NCBI GenBank assembly: GCA_015492715.1
Contig: WGEO01000003.1
Location: 1 to 37,646 of the forward strand
DNA from: Phycisphaerales bacterium
GTDB lineage: Bacteria > Planctomycetota > Phycisphaerae > Phycisphaerales > UBA1924
DNA length: 37,646 nucleotides
Direction of reading: 5' to 3'
In this document: one piece after another, positions 8,909-19,308 of the stretch
How positions within the stretch are numbered: the first letter of the stretch is position 1
How the letters are laid out: the number at the start of each line of letters is the position of its first letter
The notes under the pieces: model-generated
Told to the model about the DNA's origin: nothing
Seen by the model: the letters and a program-made list of their open reading frames with translations, nothing else
The model's database searches: none
Translations under genes and position numbers: made by a program

Positions 8909-11900
8909 GTGCGCATCGCGATTCTCGTTGCTCTGGTATTGGTCCAGCCCGCGTGGGCACAGCCCATCCGGGACGCCTTCGATGTCACGGGTCGGAACTT
9001 TGCCGGCGTGCGGCTGCCGATCGAGGCGACCGACGGCATCATTGCCATGCGGGCAACGACGGCGCGCGTGTGGACCGAGGGGGGGCGTCGCCCTGAGGGC
9101 GGGGGGGCGCCCCGCCCCGTGCAGCGACTGCTCCTGAGCGGCGATGTGCGCCTGGCCTTGGGGTATCAGGAGTTTCGGGCACGCCGGGCGGCGGTCTGGC
9201 TGCAGCGCCTCGACGACGATGCGGGGGCTCCGGTCTATCAGGTGCGTGCCTATCTGGATCGAACATGGTCATCGCGGGACGAATCGCTGGTGTCGATCTC
9301 TGCCAGCCGACTGCCGGTCGAGGGCGTGATCCGTGCGGCCGAGCCCGTGCGCGTGCAGGCGGACTTGGTTCTCGAAGGGCGTGAGGAGTCGGCGTTCCTG
9401 CGGCAGGCGGAACTGGACTTCGCCCAGCGGCTCCGGCGTCTGCTGGGCGTTCCGCTGTATACGACCCCCGAGGGTCAGGTCATCGACGAGCGGCTCGTGG
9501 AGACGCCCGCCGAGTTGCAGGAGTTGCTGGACTCGCTCGCCCGGGCCGAGCATCGGGAGCCGATCTTCGCCCGGAGCGGGACGATCTCGCTGGACTACGG
9601 CGAACTGACGGTGGTGGGGAGCGAGGACGAGAACGCGGTCCTTGTCAGTGGGGGGGTAACGCTGCTTTATGAGGATCTGTCGCGTGGGCGGGCGATCGAG
9701 ATGCGTGCCCAGCGCGGCGTGCTGTTCCTCGAGGGCGGGGAGATTACGCGTCTGCTCCAGGAGATGACGCCCGAGACGCTCCGTGGGATCTATCTGGAGG
9801 GCGAGGTGCTCGTAACCGACGGGGACTACACGCTGCGAGGCCCGCGCATCTACTACGACATCGCGGGCGATCGGGCGGTGGTGCTGGATGCGGTGCTGTG
9901 GGCATTCGACGCCCGGCGGGGGATTCCGCTGTACCTGCGGGCCGACGCGATCCGTCAGGAGTCCGCGGATCAGTTCCGCGCCGAGCGTGCGACGCTTGCG
10001 GTGTCGCGCTTTGCCGAGCCGCACCTTTCGCTCGGTGCGCGCACGCTGACGCTGACGCGTCGCCCGCAGGAGGAGGGCGAGGATCGCTTCTTCGTGCGGG
10101 CACAGGACATGACGCTCCGGGCCGGGGGCATTCCGTTCTTCTACCTGCCCATGATCCAGGGCGATCCGCGGCGCATCCCGCTGCGTCGCCTCGGGCTGGA
10201 TTCCTCGACGGGCAACGGTCAGGCGCTGCGCACGGGGTGGGACTTCGAGGCGCTGACCGGGATCAGGCTGCCCGGAGGAACGGACGCCGAGATCCTGATC
10301 GACGGGCACTTCACGCGCGGGCTTGGGCTCGGCGCCGATGTCTCGTTCGATGAGCCAAACATGGACGGGCGGCTCCAGACCTACTGGATCATCAACGACC
10401 AGGGCGAAGACCGTCTGCATACCGGGCGCGAGCTGGGGCACGACGGGGATACCCGCGGGATGATCCTGTTCCATCAGCGCTGGGCGATGGACGAAGCATG
10501 GACGCTCTGGCTCGAGGGCAACTATTTCAGCGACGAGACCTTTGTCGATGGATTCTTCGAGCAGATCGGCTGGACGAGCGGCGAGGACCTGAGCGGCGCC
10601 TATCTCCAGCGGCGAGCGGGGAACACGGCCCTGGCCCTCGATGCTCGTGCGCAGATCAACGACTTCAGCGTCAACGAGTTCATTCTTCAGTCGCCCGGGT
10701 ATGTCACCGAGCGCATGCCGGAGGTCTCCTTCGTGCAGCAGGCCATCGATCCGCTGGGCGATACGCACCCGGGCCTGGTGACGATCTTCAGCGAGTATCG
10801 CGCCGGGCTGCTGTCGATCAACGCGACCGATCCGACCGCCGAGGAGTTGGGGTTTGTTACCAGCCGCCTCAGCCAGGAGGCGTTCGGGATCGAGCCGGGC
10901 GAGTCGATCGAGGACCGTCTTCGGCGTCAGGGGCTGAGCGAGGGGACCGTCGCCCGCGTGGACATGCGTCAGGAGGTGGCGTTCCGGAGCGAGGCCGGGG
11001 GCGTGATCTTCAATCCGTTTGCCGTCGGTCGCGTCACGCTCTATGACGACGCATTCGACGAGTTCAGCCCGGACGAGAACGATCAGGCACGCTTCTGGGG
11101 TTCCGTCGGTCTGCGTGCGTCGGCGAGCCTCGTGCGGACCTACGACGGCGTCGAGTCCGATCTTCTGGACCTGCACCGCCTGCGCCATGTGATCGAGCCG
11201 AGCGTGACCCTGTTTCATGCGAGCACGAACATCGAGCGTGCGGATCTGCCCGTGTTCGACTATGGCGTCGAGGGGCTGCTGGAAGGATCGGTGCTCCGTA
11301 TCGGGCTGGACCAGACCTTCCAGACCAAGCGGGGCGGTCCCGGTCGGCGTCAGAGCGTCGATGTGCTGACGATCGACGCCGAGCTCGTGCTCCAGGACGA
11401 TACGGGCGAGCCGGACGCGATCGGGCGATTCCACAACGGCCGTCCGGAGTTGTCGCGTGCGGGCGAGTTCGCCGCGCTGCGCAGCACGGTCCAGCTCAGC
11501 GATGCCCTGGCGCTGGGCGGCGAGATCATCCAGAGCCTGGAGACGAGCCAGCCGGCACGGATGAGCGCGGGACTGCTGATCGATCACGGGGCGTACAACC
11601 GCACCAGCATCGAGTTGCGATCGATCAACGCGCTGGATTCCACCTTCCTGGACCTCGTCAACACCCAGGACTTGGGCGACAAGTACACCTTCAGCACGGC
11701 GCTGACCTACGACACCGACGAGGGCGACTTCCGGCGGGCCAGCGTGCAGCTGCTCCGCGATCTGCCCGGCGTGCTCGTGGGCGTCGGCATCGTCTACGAC
11801 AATGTCCAGCAGACGACGAGTTTCGGATTCACGATCCAGCCCTTCGGATTTCGTGGTGCGGGGCTGAGCGTGCAGGGGCTCGGCGGCGTGCAGCGTCAGA

Positions 11901-11917
11901 GCCGACTGGGGGGCTGA
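8909..11917 (+). CDS. LptD/OstA-like LPS-assembly outer-membrane protein
   Basis: Signal peptide after GTG (VRIAILVALVLVQPAWAQ); OstA-like repeats (GGEITRLLQEMTPETLRGIYLEGEVLVTDGDYTLRGPRIYYDIAGDRAVVLDAVL, FRAERATLAVSRFAEPHL, GIPFFYLPMIQGD), then a long beta-barrel-like C-terminus. Confidence 0.8.
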   Translation: MRIAILVALVLVQPAWAQPIRDAFDVTGRNFAGVRLPIEATDGIIAMRATTARVWTEGGRRPEGGGAPRPVQRLLLSGDVRLALGYQEFRARRAAVWLQRLDDDAGAPVYQVRAYLDRTWSSRDESLVSISASRLPVEGVIRAAEPVRVQADLVLEGREESAFLRQAELDFAQRLRRLLGVPLYTTPEGQVIDERLVETPAELQELLDSLARAEHREPIFARSGTISLDYGELTVVGSEDENAVLVSGGVTLLYEDLSRGRAIEMRAQRGVLFLEGGEITRLLQEMTPETLRGIYLEGEVLVTDGDYTLRGPRIYYDIAGDRAVVLDAVLWAFDARRGIPLYLRADAIRQESADQFRAERATLAVSRFAEPHLSLGARTLTLTRRPQEEGEDRFFVRAQDMTLRAGGIPFFYLPMIQGDPRRIPLRRLGLDSSTGNGQALRTGWDFEALTGIRLPGGTDAEILIDGHFTRGLGLGADVSFDEPNMDGRLQTYWIINDQGEDRLHTGRELGHDGDTRGMILFHQRWAMDEAWTLWLEGNYFSDETFVDGFFEQIGWTSGEDLSGAYLQRRAGNTALALDARAQINDFSVNEFILQSPGYVTERMPEVSFVQQAIDPLGDTHPGLVTIFSEYRAGLLSINATDPTAEELGFVTSRLSQEAFGIEPGESIEDRLRRQGLSEGTVARVDMRQEVAFRSEAGGVIFNPFAVGRVTLYDDAFDEFSPDENDQARFWGSVGLRASASLVRTYDGVESDLLDLHRLRHVIEPSVTLFHASTNIERADLPVFDYGVEGLLEGSVLRIGLDQTFQTKRGGPGRRQSVDVLTIDAELVLQDDTGEPDAIGRFHNGRPELSRAGEFAALRSTVQLSDALALGGEIIQSLETSQPARMSAGLLIDHGAYNRTSIELRSINALDSTFLDLVNTQDLGDKYTFSTALTYDTDEGDFRRASVQLLRDLPGVLVGVGIVYDNVQQTTSFGFTIQPFGFRGAGLSVQGLGGVQRQSRLGG

Positions 11918-11921
11918 ACGG

Positions 11922-11938
11922 GAGTCCGGATCGGACTC
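11922..11938. terminator. Hairpin just downstream of the LptD-like gene; possible transcription end without U-tract
   Basis: GAGTCCG-GAT-CGGACTC, perfect 7-bp stem starting 5 nt after the 11917 stop; no T-run follows. Confidence 0.3.
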
Positions 11939-12002
11939 GGCGCGATCGCCCGTCGGCCTACCATTGGCACCCTCGTTTTCCGATCCGATCCGGAGGTGTC
12001 CC

Positions 12003-13343
12003 GTGGCACAGGTATTCCCTTTCTGCGCGATCCGCCCCGCACAGCACGGTGATGTGAGCACACGCATCGCACCGCCGTACGATGTCATCGACGCCCACGC
12101 CAAGCAGGCGCTGCTAGAGCGTGATCCGTACAACATCGTGGCGATCGACCTGCCCCAGGTGCCCGCCAAGGACGAGGGGCCGCACGAGATCTACGAGCAG
12201 GCGGCACGCACGCTCGAGCAGTGGCTGGGCGAGGGGCTCCTTGAGCGGGCGTCACAACCGGCGATGTATGCCTATCGCCAGAGTTTCCGATTCCAGGGGC
12301 ACGACTACAAGCGCTGCGGCATGGCCTGTTGCGTCGAGACCGTGCCCTTCGGGCCACGCGAGGGCGGCGGGATCCTGCCGCACGAGCAGACCTTCGGCGG
12401 GCCCAAGGCCGATCGCCTCGCCCTGATGAAGGCCACCCGCACGCAGTTGTCGTGCATCTTCGGGCTGCATCAGGATGAAGACGGCTCGGCGACGGCGATC
12501 CTGCACGAGGTCATGGCGACGCGCTCGCCGGACATGACGGCGACGACAGACGACGGTGTGTATCACGAGGTCTGGTTCGTCGAAGACGAAGCGACGATCG
12601 GTGCCTATCAGCGGGCGCTCGAGGGCGAGGACATCTTCGTTGCCGACGGGCATCATCGCTACACCACGGCGCTGAACTATCTTCGGGAACTGGGAGATGT
12701 GCCCGAGGATCACCCCGCCCGCCGGACGATGTTCGTGCTCGTCGGGATGAGCGACCCGGGGCTGGCGATCGGCGCGACGCACCGCGTGCTGGGGAACATG
12801 TCCGGGTATGCATGGGACGCGTTCGAGTGTGCGAGCGAGGGGCTGTTGAACATCACGCCGACGGGCGAGGGACCCGAGAGCCTCGAGGACGACATGCGCG
12901 TCTTTGCGAGCGAGCAGGGCGAGGGCGTGTCCGTGCTTGGGTTGATCGACATGCAGAGCGGCTCGTGCTTCATGGCGACGCCGGTCTCAGCGGATCCCCT
13001 CGCCGAGCGATTCCCCGATAAGCCCGAGGCCTGGCGCACGCTCGATGTCGCGATCGTCCAGCACCTGATCGTGGACCAGATCTGCGTGCCGAAGCTGAAC
13101 GCGGGCGAGCCCGTGCGCTGGGCGTTTCCGCACACGGTCGAGGAAGTCATGCGGATCGCACGCGGCGAGGAGACGGGCGCCGGTGGGGGAGAAGGATTTC
13201 AACCTCAACTGGCAGTGGTCGTTCGCCCGACGCCGCTGGAGGCCGTGCGGGAGATCTCGCGTGCCGGCGAGCTCATGCCCCAGAAATCGACCTTCTTCTA
13301 TCCCAAACTGGCGACGGGCCTGTTCATGTATCCGCTGGCATAG
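12003..13343 (+). CDS. DUF1015 family protein
   Basis: AQVFPFCAIRPAQHGDVSTRIAPPYDVIDAHAKQALLERDPYNIVAIDLPQ and IFVADGHHRYTTALNYLREL are characteristic; GTG start. Confidence 0.85.
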   Translation: MAQVFPFCAIRPAQHGDVSTRIAPPYDVIDAHAKQALLERDPYNIVAIDLPQVPAKDEGPHEIYEQAARTLEQWLGEGLLERASQPAMYAYRQSFRFQGHDYKRCGMACCVETVPFGPREGGGILPHEQTFGGPKADRLALMKATRTQLSCIFGLHQDEDGSATAILHEVMATRSPDMTATTDDGVYHEVWFVEDEATIGAYQRALEGEDIFVADGHHRYTTALNYLRELGDVPEDHPARRTMFVLVGMSDPGLAIGATHRVLGNMSGYAWDAFECASEGLLNITPTGEGPESLEDDMRVFASEQGEGVSVLGLIDMQSGSCFMATPVSADPLAERFPDKPEAWRTLDVAIVQHLIVDQICVPKLNAGEPVRWAFPHTVEEVMRIARGEETGAGGGEGFQPQLAVVVRPTPLEAVREISRAGELMPQKSTFFYPKLATGLFMYPLA

Positions 13344-13409
13344 GTCGCGCTCCGGCGGGCGCCGCCAGACGCGGGTGGACAGGCGGGCAGCATGGGCGTG
13401 CGTCGGGCC

Positions 13410-14744
13410 TTACACGGCGGTCTCGATATCCCCCGCCTGGAGCGGTATCTCCTCGACTTCCTCCTCGCTGGGCAGCACCCGATCCTTGAACAGCAGGAAG
13501 AAGACGATGGCCACCAGCAGGGCGAACAGGCACGGGATGAGCCAGATCATCTGCCAGTTGCGCGATCCGTCCTCGGTGGTGTAGGCGTTGACGATCCACC
13601 CCACGATCTGGGCGCCCAGCCCGAGGCCGAGCCCCTGGGTCACAAGGACGAGGAACCCCTGCGCCGCGCCCCGCACACTGGTCGGAGCTTTTTTGTCGGT
13701 ATAGATGAACCCCGTCACGAAGAAGAAGTCGTAGCAGATCCCGTGCATGATGATGCCCGCGAGGACCATCCAGACGATCTGATCGTTGGCGGCGGCGGCG
13801 AACAGGCCGTAGCGGGCCACCCACGCGAGCATGCCGATCAGGAGCATCCACTTGACGCCCAGTCGCGCAAAGAAGATGGGCATCACGAGCATGAAGAAGA
13901 TCTCGGACATCTGCCCGAAGGACATCTTGAACGGCACATCCTGGATCTGCATGTCGTCCGCAAAGACCGGCGCAAACGCGTAGTACGCAGCGAGCGGGAT
14001 GCACAACAAGAACGAGCAGAGCACGAAGACGAAGAACGATCGCTCGCGCAGCAGGGCGAGCGCATCGAGTCCCAAGGCATCACGAACGCTGAACGCCCTG
14101 CCCCTGGCTGGCGCGGGCGTGTGCGGCAGGACGAAACTGAACAGCCCCAGCAGCACGCCCGAGCCGCCCGCGAGGTAGAAGAAGAGAGGTAGGGCGTTGC
14201 GCTGGGCCTGGGCCTGAGCGACCTGCGCCTCGCTCATGTCGGGCGTGATCGGGACCTTCTGGGCGACGAGCTGGCTGATGACGACGCCCGCCACGATCCA
14301 GCCGATCGTGCCCCAGACGCGGATCAGGGGAAACTGCCTTTCCTGATTCGTCAGGTTGTGGAACGCGAGGCTGTTGGTCAGGCCCAGCGTGGGCATGTAG
14401 CAGAGCATGTGCAGGGCGAGCATGCCGATGAAGGGCCAGGGCGAATCGCCCTCGGCGGCGGGGGTGAGCGAGGGTGCCAGCAGCAGGAAGGCACCGCCCA
14501 GCAGATGGAGCACGCCCAGCACCCGCTCGGACGCGAAGAACCTGTCGGCAATCATCCCCAGAAAGAACGGGCTGATGAGGGCCGCGATCGGGCCGACCGT
14601 GTAGGCCCAGGAGATCTGCTTGCTCATGTGGTGCTGGCCCATGTAGTTGCCGACGGTGACATACCACGCTCCCCACAGGAAGAACTGGAGGAACATCATG
14701 ACGCTCAGGCGGGTCAGGACGAACGGCTTGGCGCTGTTGCTCAT
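13410..14744 (-). CDS. MFS transporter, nucleoside:H+ symporter-like
   Basis: MFLQFFLWGAWYVTVGNYM...GPIAALISPFFLGMIADRFFASERVLGVLHLLGGAFLL, about 12 hydrophobic segments. Confidence 0.85.
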   Translation of the reverse strand: MSNSAKPFVLTRLSVMMFLQFFLWGAWYVTVGNYMGQHHMSKQISWAYTVGPIAALISPFFLGMIADRFFASERVLGVLHLLGGAFLLLAPSLTPAAEGDSPWPFIGMLALHMLCYMPTLGLTNSLAFHNLTNQERQFPLIRVWGTIGWIVAGVVISQLVAQKVPITPDMSEAQVAQAQAQRNALPLFFYLAGGSGVLLGLFSFVLPHTPAPARGRAFSVRDALGLDALALLRERSFFVFVLCSFLLCIPLAAYYAFAPVFADDMQIQDVPFKMSFGQMSEIFFMLVMPIFFARLGVKWMLLIGMLAWVARYGLFAAAANDQIVWMVLAGIIMHGICYDFFFVTGFIYTDKKAPTSVRGAAQGFLVLVTQGLGLGLGAQIVGWIVNAYTTEDGSRNWQMIWLIPCLFALLVAIVFFLLFKDRVLPSEEEVEEIPLQAGDIETAV

Positions 14745-14838
14745 GGCTGCTCCTTCATGCGCGGCGCGAGTGTAGCAAACCCGCCGACGGTCGCACGCCG
14801 GCGCGGTACCATCCCCCCAGCCGACAAGGAGACCAGCC

Positions 14839-15837
14839 ATGCCCCGACCCGTCACGCTGTTCACCGGCCAGTGGGCCGACCTGCCCCTGGAGATCATGGC
14901 GAAGAAGGCGAGCGAGTTCGGCTACGACGGGCTCGAGCTGGCCTGCTGGGGCGATCACTTCGAGGTCGACAAGGCCCTGGAGTCCGACGCCTACTGCCGG
15001 TCCCGGCGCGACATCCTGGAGCAGCACGAGCTGGCCTGCTATGCGATCAGCAACCACCTCGTCGGGCAGTGCGTCTGCGACCCGATCGACGACCGCCACC
15101 GGGCCATCCTGCCCGACCGCCTCTGGGGCGACGGCGACCCGGAGGGCGTCCGCAGGCGCTGTGCCGAGGAGATGGAGGCAACCGCCCATGCCGCCGCCCG
15201 CCTGGGCGTCAAGGTGGTCAACGGCTTCACGGGCTCGCCCGTGTGGCACAAACTCTACTTCTTTCCTCCCACGAGCCAGGACGAGATCGACGCGGGACTC
15301 CGCGAGTTCGCGGACCGCTGGAATCCGATCCTCGACGCCTTCGACGAGGCCGGCGTGCGTTTCGCCCTGGAGGTGCATCCTACCGAGATCGCCTATGACA
15401 TCCACACCCTCGAGCGGGCGATGGATGCCCTGGGCAGGCGCGAGACCTTCGGCGTCAACTACGACCCCTCGCACCTCGTCTGGCAGGGCATCGACTGCGC
15501 ACGATTCGTCGATCGATTTGCCGATCGCATCTACCATGTGCATGTCAAGGACGCCATCCGCACGCTCAACGGCGAATCGTCCATCCTCGCCAGCCACCTT
15601 CCCTTCGGCGACCCACGCCGTGGGTGGGACTTCCGCAGCCCCGGACGCGGCGAGGTCGACTTCGAGGAGATCATCCGGGCCCTGAACCGCGCCGCCTACG
15701 ACGGTCCGCTCAGCGTCGAGTGGGAGGACTCCGCCATGGACCGCGAGCACGGCGCAGAAGAGGCCTGCGCGTTCGTCCGATCCCTGGACTTTGCGCCCAG
15801 CAGCGTCGCGTTCGACGCGGCCTTCGAGAAGGAGTAG
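14839..15837 (+). CDS. Sugar phosphate isomerase/epimerase (xylose-isomerase-like TIM barrel)
   Basis: [64 protein letters not shown]. Confidence 0.9.
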   Translation: MPRPVTLFTGQWADLPLEIMAKKASEFGYDGLELACWGDHFEVDKALESDAYCRSRRDILEQHELACYAISNHLVGQCVCDPIDDRHRAILPDRLWGDGDPEGVRRRCAEEMEATAHAAARLGVKVVNGFTGSPVWHKLYFFPPTSQDEIDAGLREFADRWNPILDAFDEAGVRFALEVHPTEIAYDIHTLERAMDALGRRETFGVNYDPSHLVWQGIDCARFVDRFADRIYHVHVKDAIRTLNGESSILASHLPFGDPRRGWDFRSPGRGEVDFEEIIRALNRAAYDGPLSVEWEDSAMDREHGAEEACAFVRSLDFAPSSVAFDAAFEKE

Positions 15838-15880
15838 CCCCCGAGCAGCTCGCATCGCGGACACTGAAACGGAGGGAACC

Positions 15881-17047
15881 ATGGTCTCAGGCTCACAGCA
15901 GCACGCAAGCACGCCACTCCGCTACGCCATGGTCGGCGGGGGGCAGGGGGCGTTCATCGGCGCCGTCCACCGGATGGCCGCATCGCTCGATGGCGAGGCC
16001 ACTCTCGTTGCGGGCGCGCTGAGCAGCTCACCAGAGCGGGCCATCGCCTCCGGGCGTGAGCTCGGGCTCGACCCGGAGCGCACCTACGAGTCCTGGCAGC
16101 AGATGCTCGAACGCGAAGGCATGCGAGACCCGGGCGATCGCATCGACTTCGTCAGCATCGTCACGCCCAACCATGTCCACTACCCCGTCGCCCGCGCGTG
16201 TGCCGAAGCAGGCTTCCATGTCGTCTGCGACAAGCCGATGGTGCTCACCGTCGAGCAGGCCCGCGACCTGGTCGAGACGGTCGAACGCACCGGCGTCGTC
16301 TTCTGCGTGACCTACAACTACACCGGCTATCCCATGGTCAAGCGTGCCCGCGACCTCGTCCGCTCGGGGGCTCTGGGCGAGGTCCGCAAGGTCTTCGTCG
16401 AGTATCACCAGGGGTGGCTGGCCACACGCCTGGAAGAGACGGGACAGAAGCAGGCCGCCTGGCGGACCAACCCCGAACTGGCGGGCGCAGGGGCCGTGGG
16501 CGACATCGGAAGCCACGCCGAGAACCTCGTCAGCACCGTGACGGGCCTCACCATCGAGAGCCTCTGCGCGGATGTCTCAACCATGGTCGACGGACGCCGG
16601 ATCGACGACGACGCGAGCGTGCTTCTGCGATTCGCCGGCGGAGCCCGCGGCGTGCTCACCTGCTCGCAGATCTGTATCGGTGAAGAGAACGCGCTCGCCC
16701 TGCGCGTCCACGGCGACAAGGGATCCCTCGCATGGCGCCAGGAAGAGCCCAACGAGCTCATCGTCAAGTGGCTCGACGGGCGTCAGGAACGCATGACGCG
16801 TGCCAGCGGGCAGGCAGGCCCGGAGGAACAGGCCTGCACGCGCCTGCCCGCCGGCCATCCCGAAGGGTTCATCGAGGCATTCGCGAATGTCTACAGGTCG
16901 GTCTTCGATGCCATCCGCTCGCGCAACGACCCGTCCTACGAGCCGCTGGGCATCGCCGGCGAGTATCCCACGGTCCACGACGGCGCCCGCGGCGTGCGAT
17001 TCATCGACGCCGTGCTGCGCAGTGAGGGAGCCTGGGTCGAGTTCTGA
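15881..17047 (+). CDS. Gfo/Idh/MocA family oxidoreductase (no export signal)
   Basis: Rossmann motif [49 protein letters not shown] (DKP), [12 protein letters not shown]; no twin-arginine signal. Confidence 0.92.
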   Translation: MVSGSQQHASTPLRYAMVGGGQGAFIGAVHRMAASLDGEATLVAGALSSSPERAIASGRELGLDPERTYESWQQMLEREGMRDPGDRIDFVSIVTPNHVHYPVARACAEAGFHVVCDKPMVLTVEQARDLVETVERTGVVFCVTYNYTGYPMVKRARDLVRSGALGEVRKVFVEYHQGWLATRLEETGQKQAAWRTNPELAGAGAVGDIGSHAENLVSTVTGLTIESLCADVSTMVDGRRIDDDASVLLRFAGGARGVLTCSQICIGEENALALRVHGDKGSLAWRQEEPNELIVKWLDGRQERMTRASGQAGPEEQACTRLPAGHPEGFIEAFANVYRSVFDAIRSRNDPSYEPLGIAGEYPTVHDGARGVRFIDAVLRSEGAWVEF

Positions 17048-17085
17048 GGCATCGCGTGCCGGTGCCCGCGGGATCTCGCACCCGC

Positions 17086-19308
17086 TCAACCGCCGTCCGC
17101 ACCGGTCCCGGCGTCGATGCCCTCGGGCATCCAGACGGGCAGATCGCCAATCTCGCGCCCCACGCGATCGCTCAGCGGGATGCCCCAGGCCCGGAAATAC
17201 GGATCGAGGTTCCGCTCCACGACCCGGCTCATCCGGATGACGAACTCGTCGCGTTTCTCCGCATCGGTCCGGCGGCGGCGATCCAACGCAAGATCGTCGT
17301 ACGACCGGAAGGTCTTCCGGAACGCATCCCAGCCGAACTCGTGCCAGAGCAGCGCGTAGGTCTGCAGCGCCAGGAACGGACGGGACTTCCAGCGATCGAA
17401 CGGCGCGCCGTCTGCCATGTGCTCGCGCATCGTGCGCAGCGCCTGCTCGGGGCTCGTCCGTGTCGCCTCGTCGTCCAGCGGGTAGCCATTGACCTCGTGC
17501 AATGCCAGAACGGTGAAGATGTTGACGGTGACCTCGCCTGTCCCGTCGAAGGTCCACAGGGGGTTCTGGTGGCTGTGCCCCATCTCGTGGTAGTGCCCCC
17601 AGAGCCGGTTGGGTCCCTCCCCATCGAAGTTCTCGGGCTGGACCATGGCCCGGGCCGCGCTCATGGGAATCACGATGGGAGCATCGCTCGGGCAGTACAT
17701 GTATCCCCAGCTCAGGCGACGGTCGGCCACATAGCGATACTGCCGATCCGGCCAATGTCGGGGCGATCGAGGCTCCATCTCCTGCATCACGCGGTGCACC
17801 TGATCCCAGTGCTCCATGACCAGATCCGGGCGATCGAGATCGCGCACGCTGTCGGCCGGGATCGTCAGCACCAGTTCATCGGATTCCAGTTCCGCCCAGG
17901 TGACGGGCAGCCCCCGCAGGTGCGTCCTCCACTGATCGAGATCCGTATGCCCGAGGCGATAGCGGGGCATCTCGACAGCCCCCTCGATCGTGGCCCGGAT
18001 CCCGCCCGCCGCGCTCAGGGAAACCGGAACATCGATATACAGCGGGCCGCCGATGGGAGAGCGGATCGCACAGACGCCCTCGCGCACATCCGCTCGGAAC
18101 ACCGCCGGCGTCATCCGCACGCGCGCGTCGAAGTGCTGGGGATCCAGCCAGCAGCCGATCTGCACGCGGATACCCTCGGCACTTGCCGGCTCGACCCGCA
18201 CGCGGATCGTCTCGCCCGCCGGTGCATACAGCCCCGTCGATCGCCAGCCGCCGATCCCGTCGCGCAGGTCCACTGCCCTTGTGATCCGCTCCAGATCGTC
18301 GGGCACAGCGCCGGGGAACGCCACATGGCTGGGATGCGCCGGTGCTCGCAGCGGATTGTGCTGGGCTATTCGCGCATCGAGCTCCAGCAACGCATATGCC
18401 AGCGGGTGCTCATCGAGTGTCAGCGGGCGCTCGCCCATGGATACATACGCTTGGTCGAGTTCGCCTCGCCGCTCCTGTGCGATCGTTCGCGCATCGTCGA
18501 TGAGCGGGCTGTCGATCGGCACGCTCGCCAGTGCCTCCCGCACGACGCGCCCGGCAAGGGCAGCATCGCCCGCCAGTTCGCCGCTCAGGACGCGCAGCGC
18601 CCGCGTTGCATTGGCATATTCGAGCGCCGACGGGCTCAGGTGATACAGCCCATCCCGGGCCGGCGTCAGGGCCCGCCCCGTAAAGCAGATGCCGTGCGCC
18701 GAGAGCAATCGATTCGCAGCAAGATCATCGACGGATCGCGCATGCCCAAGCTGGATCTGCCCCCAGGCCGTCTCGACGGCGAGCATGGCGCCACCCTGCT
18801 CCAGCCACGCTCGCAGGTCATCGAGCCGCCCGCCTCGGGCAAACCGCTGGGGCGAGCCGACGATCAGATCGACCCCGTCCAGATCGAGCGTTTCGAGCGA
18901 TCCTTCCACCCGTTCGACTGTGATGCCCAGCGAACCCATCGCATCGCCCAGCCCCTTGGGCAGTCCCCAGGCCCGTACCGTTGGTCCGGCGCAGAGCCAT
19001 GCGAGCTCGCCGAGCAGATACGCACGCGTATCGCCGCGCGTGTCCCCGAGGAACCCGCCGTGCCCCAGCGCCGAGACCCGACCCGCACCGACACGCGTGC
19101 GAGCCCCGAGGACGGTGCCGTCCTCCAGGACCGCCGTCGCCTCGCCATCGCCATAGACCACGAGAGAGGCGGGATTCCCGCCCGTGGCAATGGTCGACAC
19201 GGATGGCGATGCGCTTGTGCCGTCTTGAGCAAGCAGCGATCCCGGCGCCGTGCTCGCCAGCATCAGGAACAAAGCCAGCATTCGTTCGACCAGCGAATGA
19301 GCCATCAT
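17086..19308 (-). CDS. M60-like (enhancin-type) zinc metallopeptidase, secreted
   Basis: Signal peptide (MLALFLMLASTAPGSLLAQ); LWGHYHEMGHSHQNPLWTFDGTGEVTVNIF contains HExxH plus downstream Glu as in M60-like peptidases; ATGA overlap with the upstream DUF1080 gene. Confidence 0.8.
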   Translation of the reverse strand: MMAHSLVERMLALFLMLASTAPGSLLAQDGTSASPSVSTIATGGNPASLVVYGDGEATAVLEDGTVLGARTRVGAGRVSALGHGGFLGDTRGDTRAYLLGELAWLCAGPTVRAWGLPKGLGDAMGSLGITVERVEGSLETLDLDGVDLIVGSPQRFARGGRLDDLRAWLEQGGAMLAVETAWGQIQLGHARSVDDLAANRLLSAHGICFTGRALTPARDGLYHLSPSALEYANATRALRVLSGELAGDAALAGRVVREALASVPIDSPLIDDARTIAQERRGELDQAYVSMGERPLTLDEHPLAYALLELDARIAQHNPLRAPAHPSHVAFPGAVPDDLERITRAVDLRDGIGGWRSTGLYAPAGETIRVRVEPASAEGIRVQIGCWLDPQHFDARVRMTPAVFRADVREGVCAIRSPIGGPLYIDVPVSLSAAGGIRATIEGAVEMPRYRLGHTDLDQWRTHLRGLPVTWAELESDELVLTIPADSVRDLDRPDLVMEHWDQVHRVMQEMEPRSPRHWPDRQYRYVADRRLSWGYMYCPSDAPIVIPMSAARAMVQPENFDGEGPNRLWGHYHEMGHSHQNPLWTFDGTGEVTVNIFTVLALHEVNGYPLDDEATRTSPEQALRTMREHMADGAPFDRWKSRPFLALQTYALLWHEFGWDAFRKTFRSYDDLALDRRRRTDAEKRDEFVIRMSRVVERNLDPYFRAWGIPLSDRVGREIGDLPVWMPEGIDAGTGADGG

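Noticed and set aside
9269-12169. 966-aa antisense ORF opposite the LptD-like gene
   Set aside because: Low-complexity Arg/Pro/His/Gln-rich translation with no recognisable motif; antisense frame kept open by high GC codon bias.
13392-15398. + strand ORFs 13392..14192 and 14358..15398
   Set aside because: Charged low-complexity translations antisense to the MFS gene; not conserved-looking.
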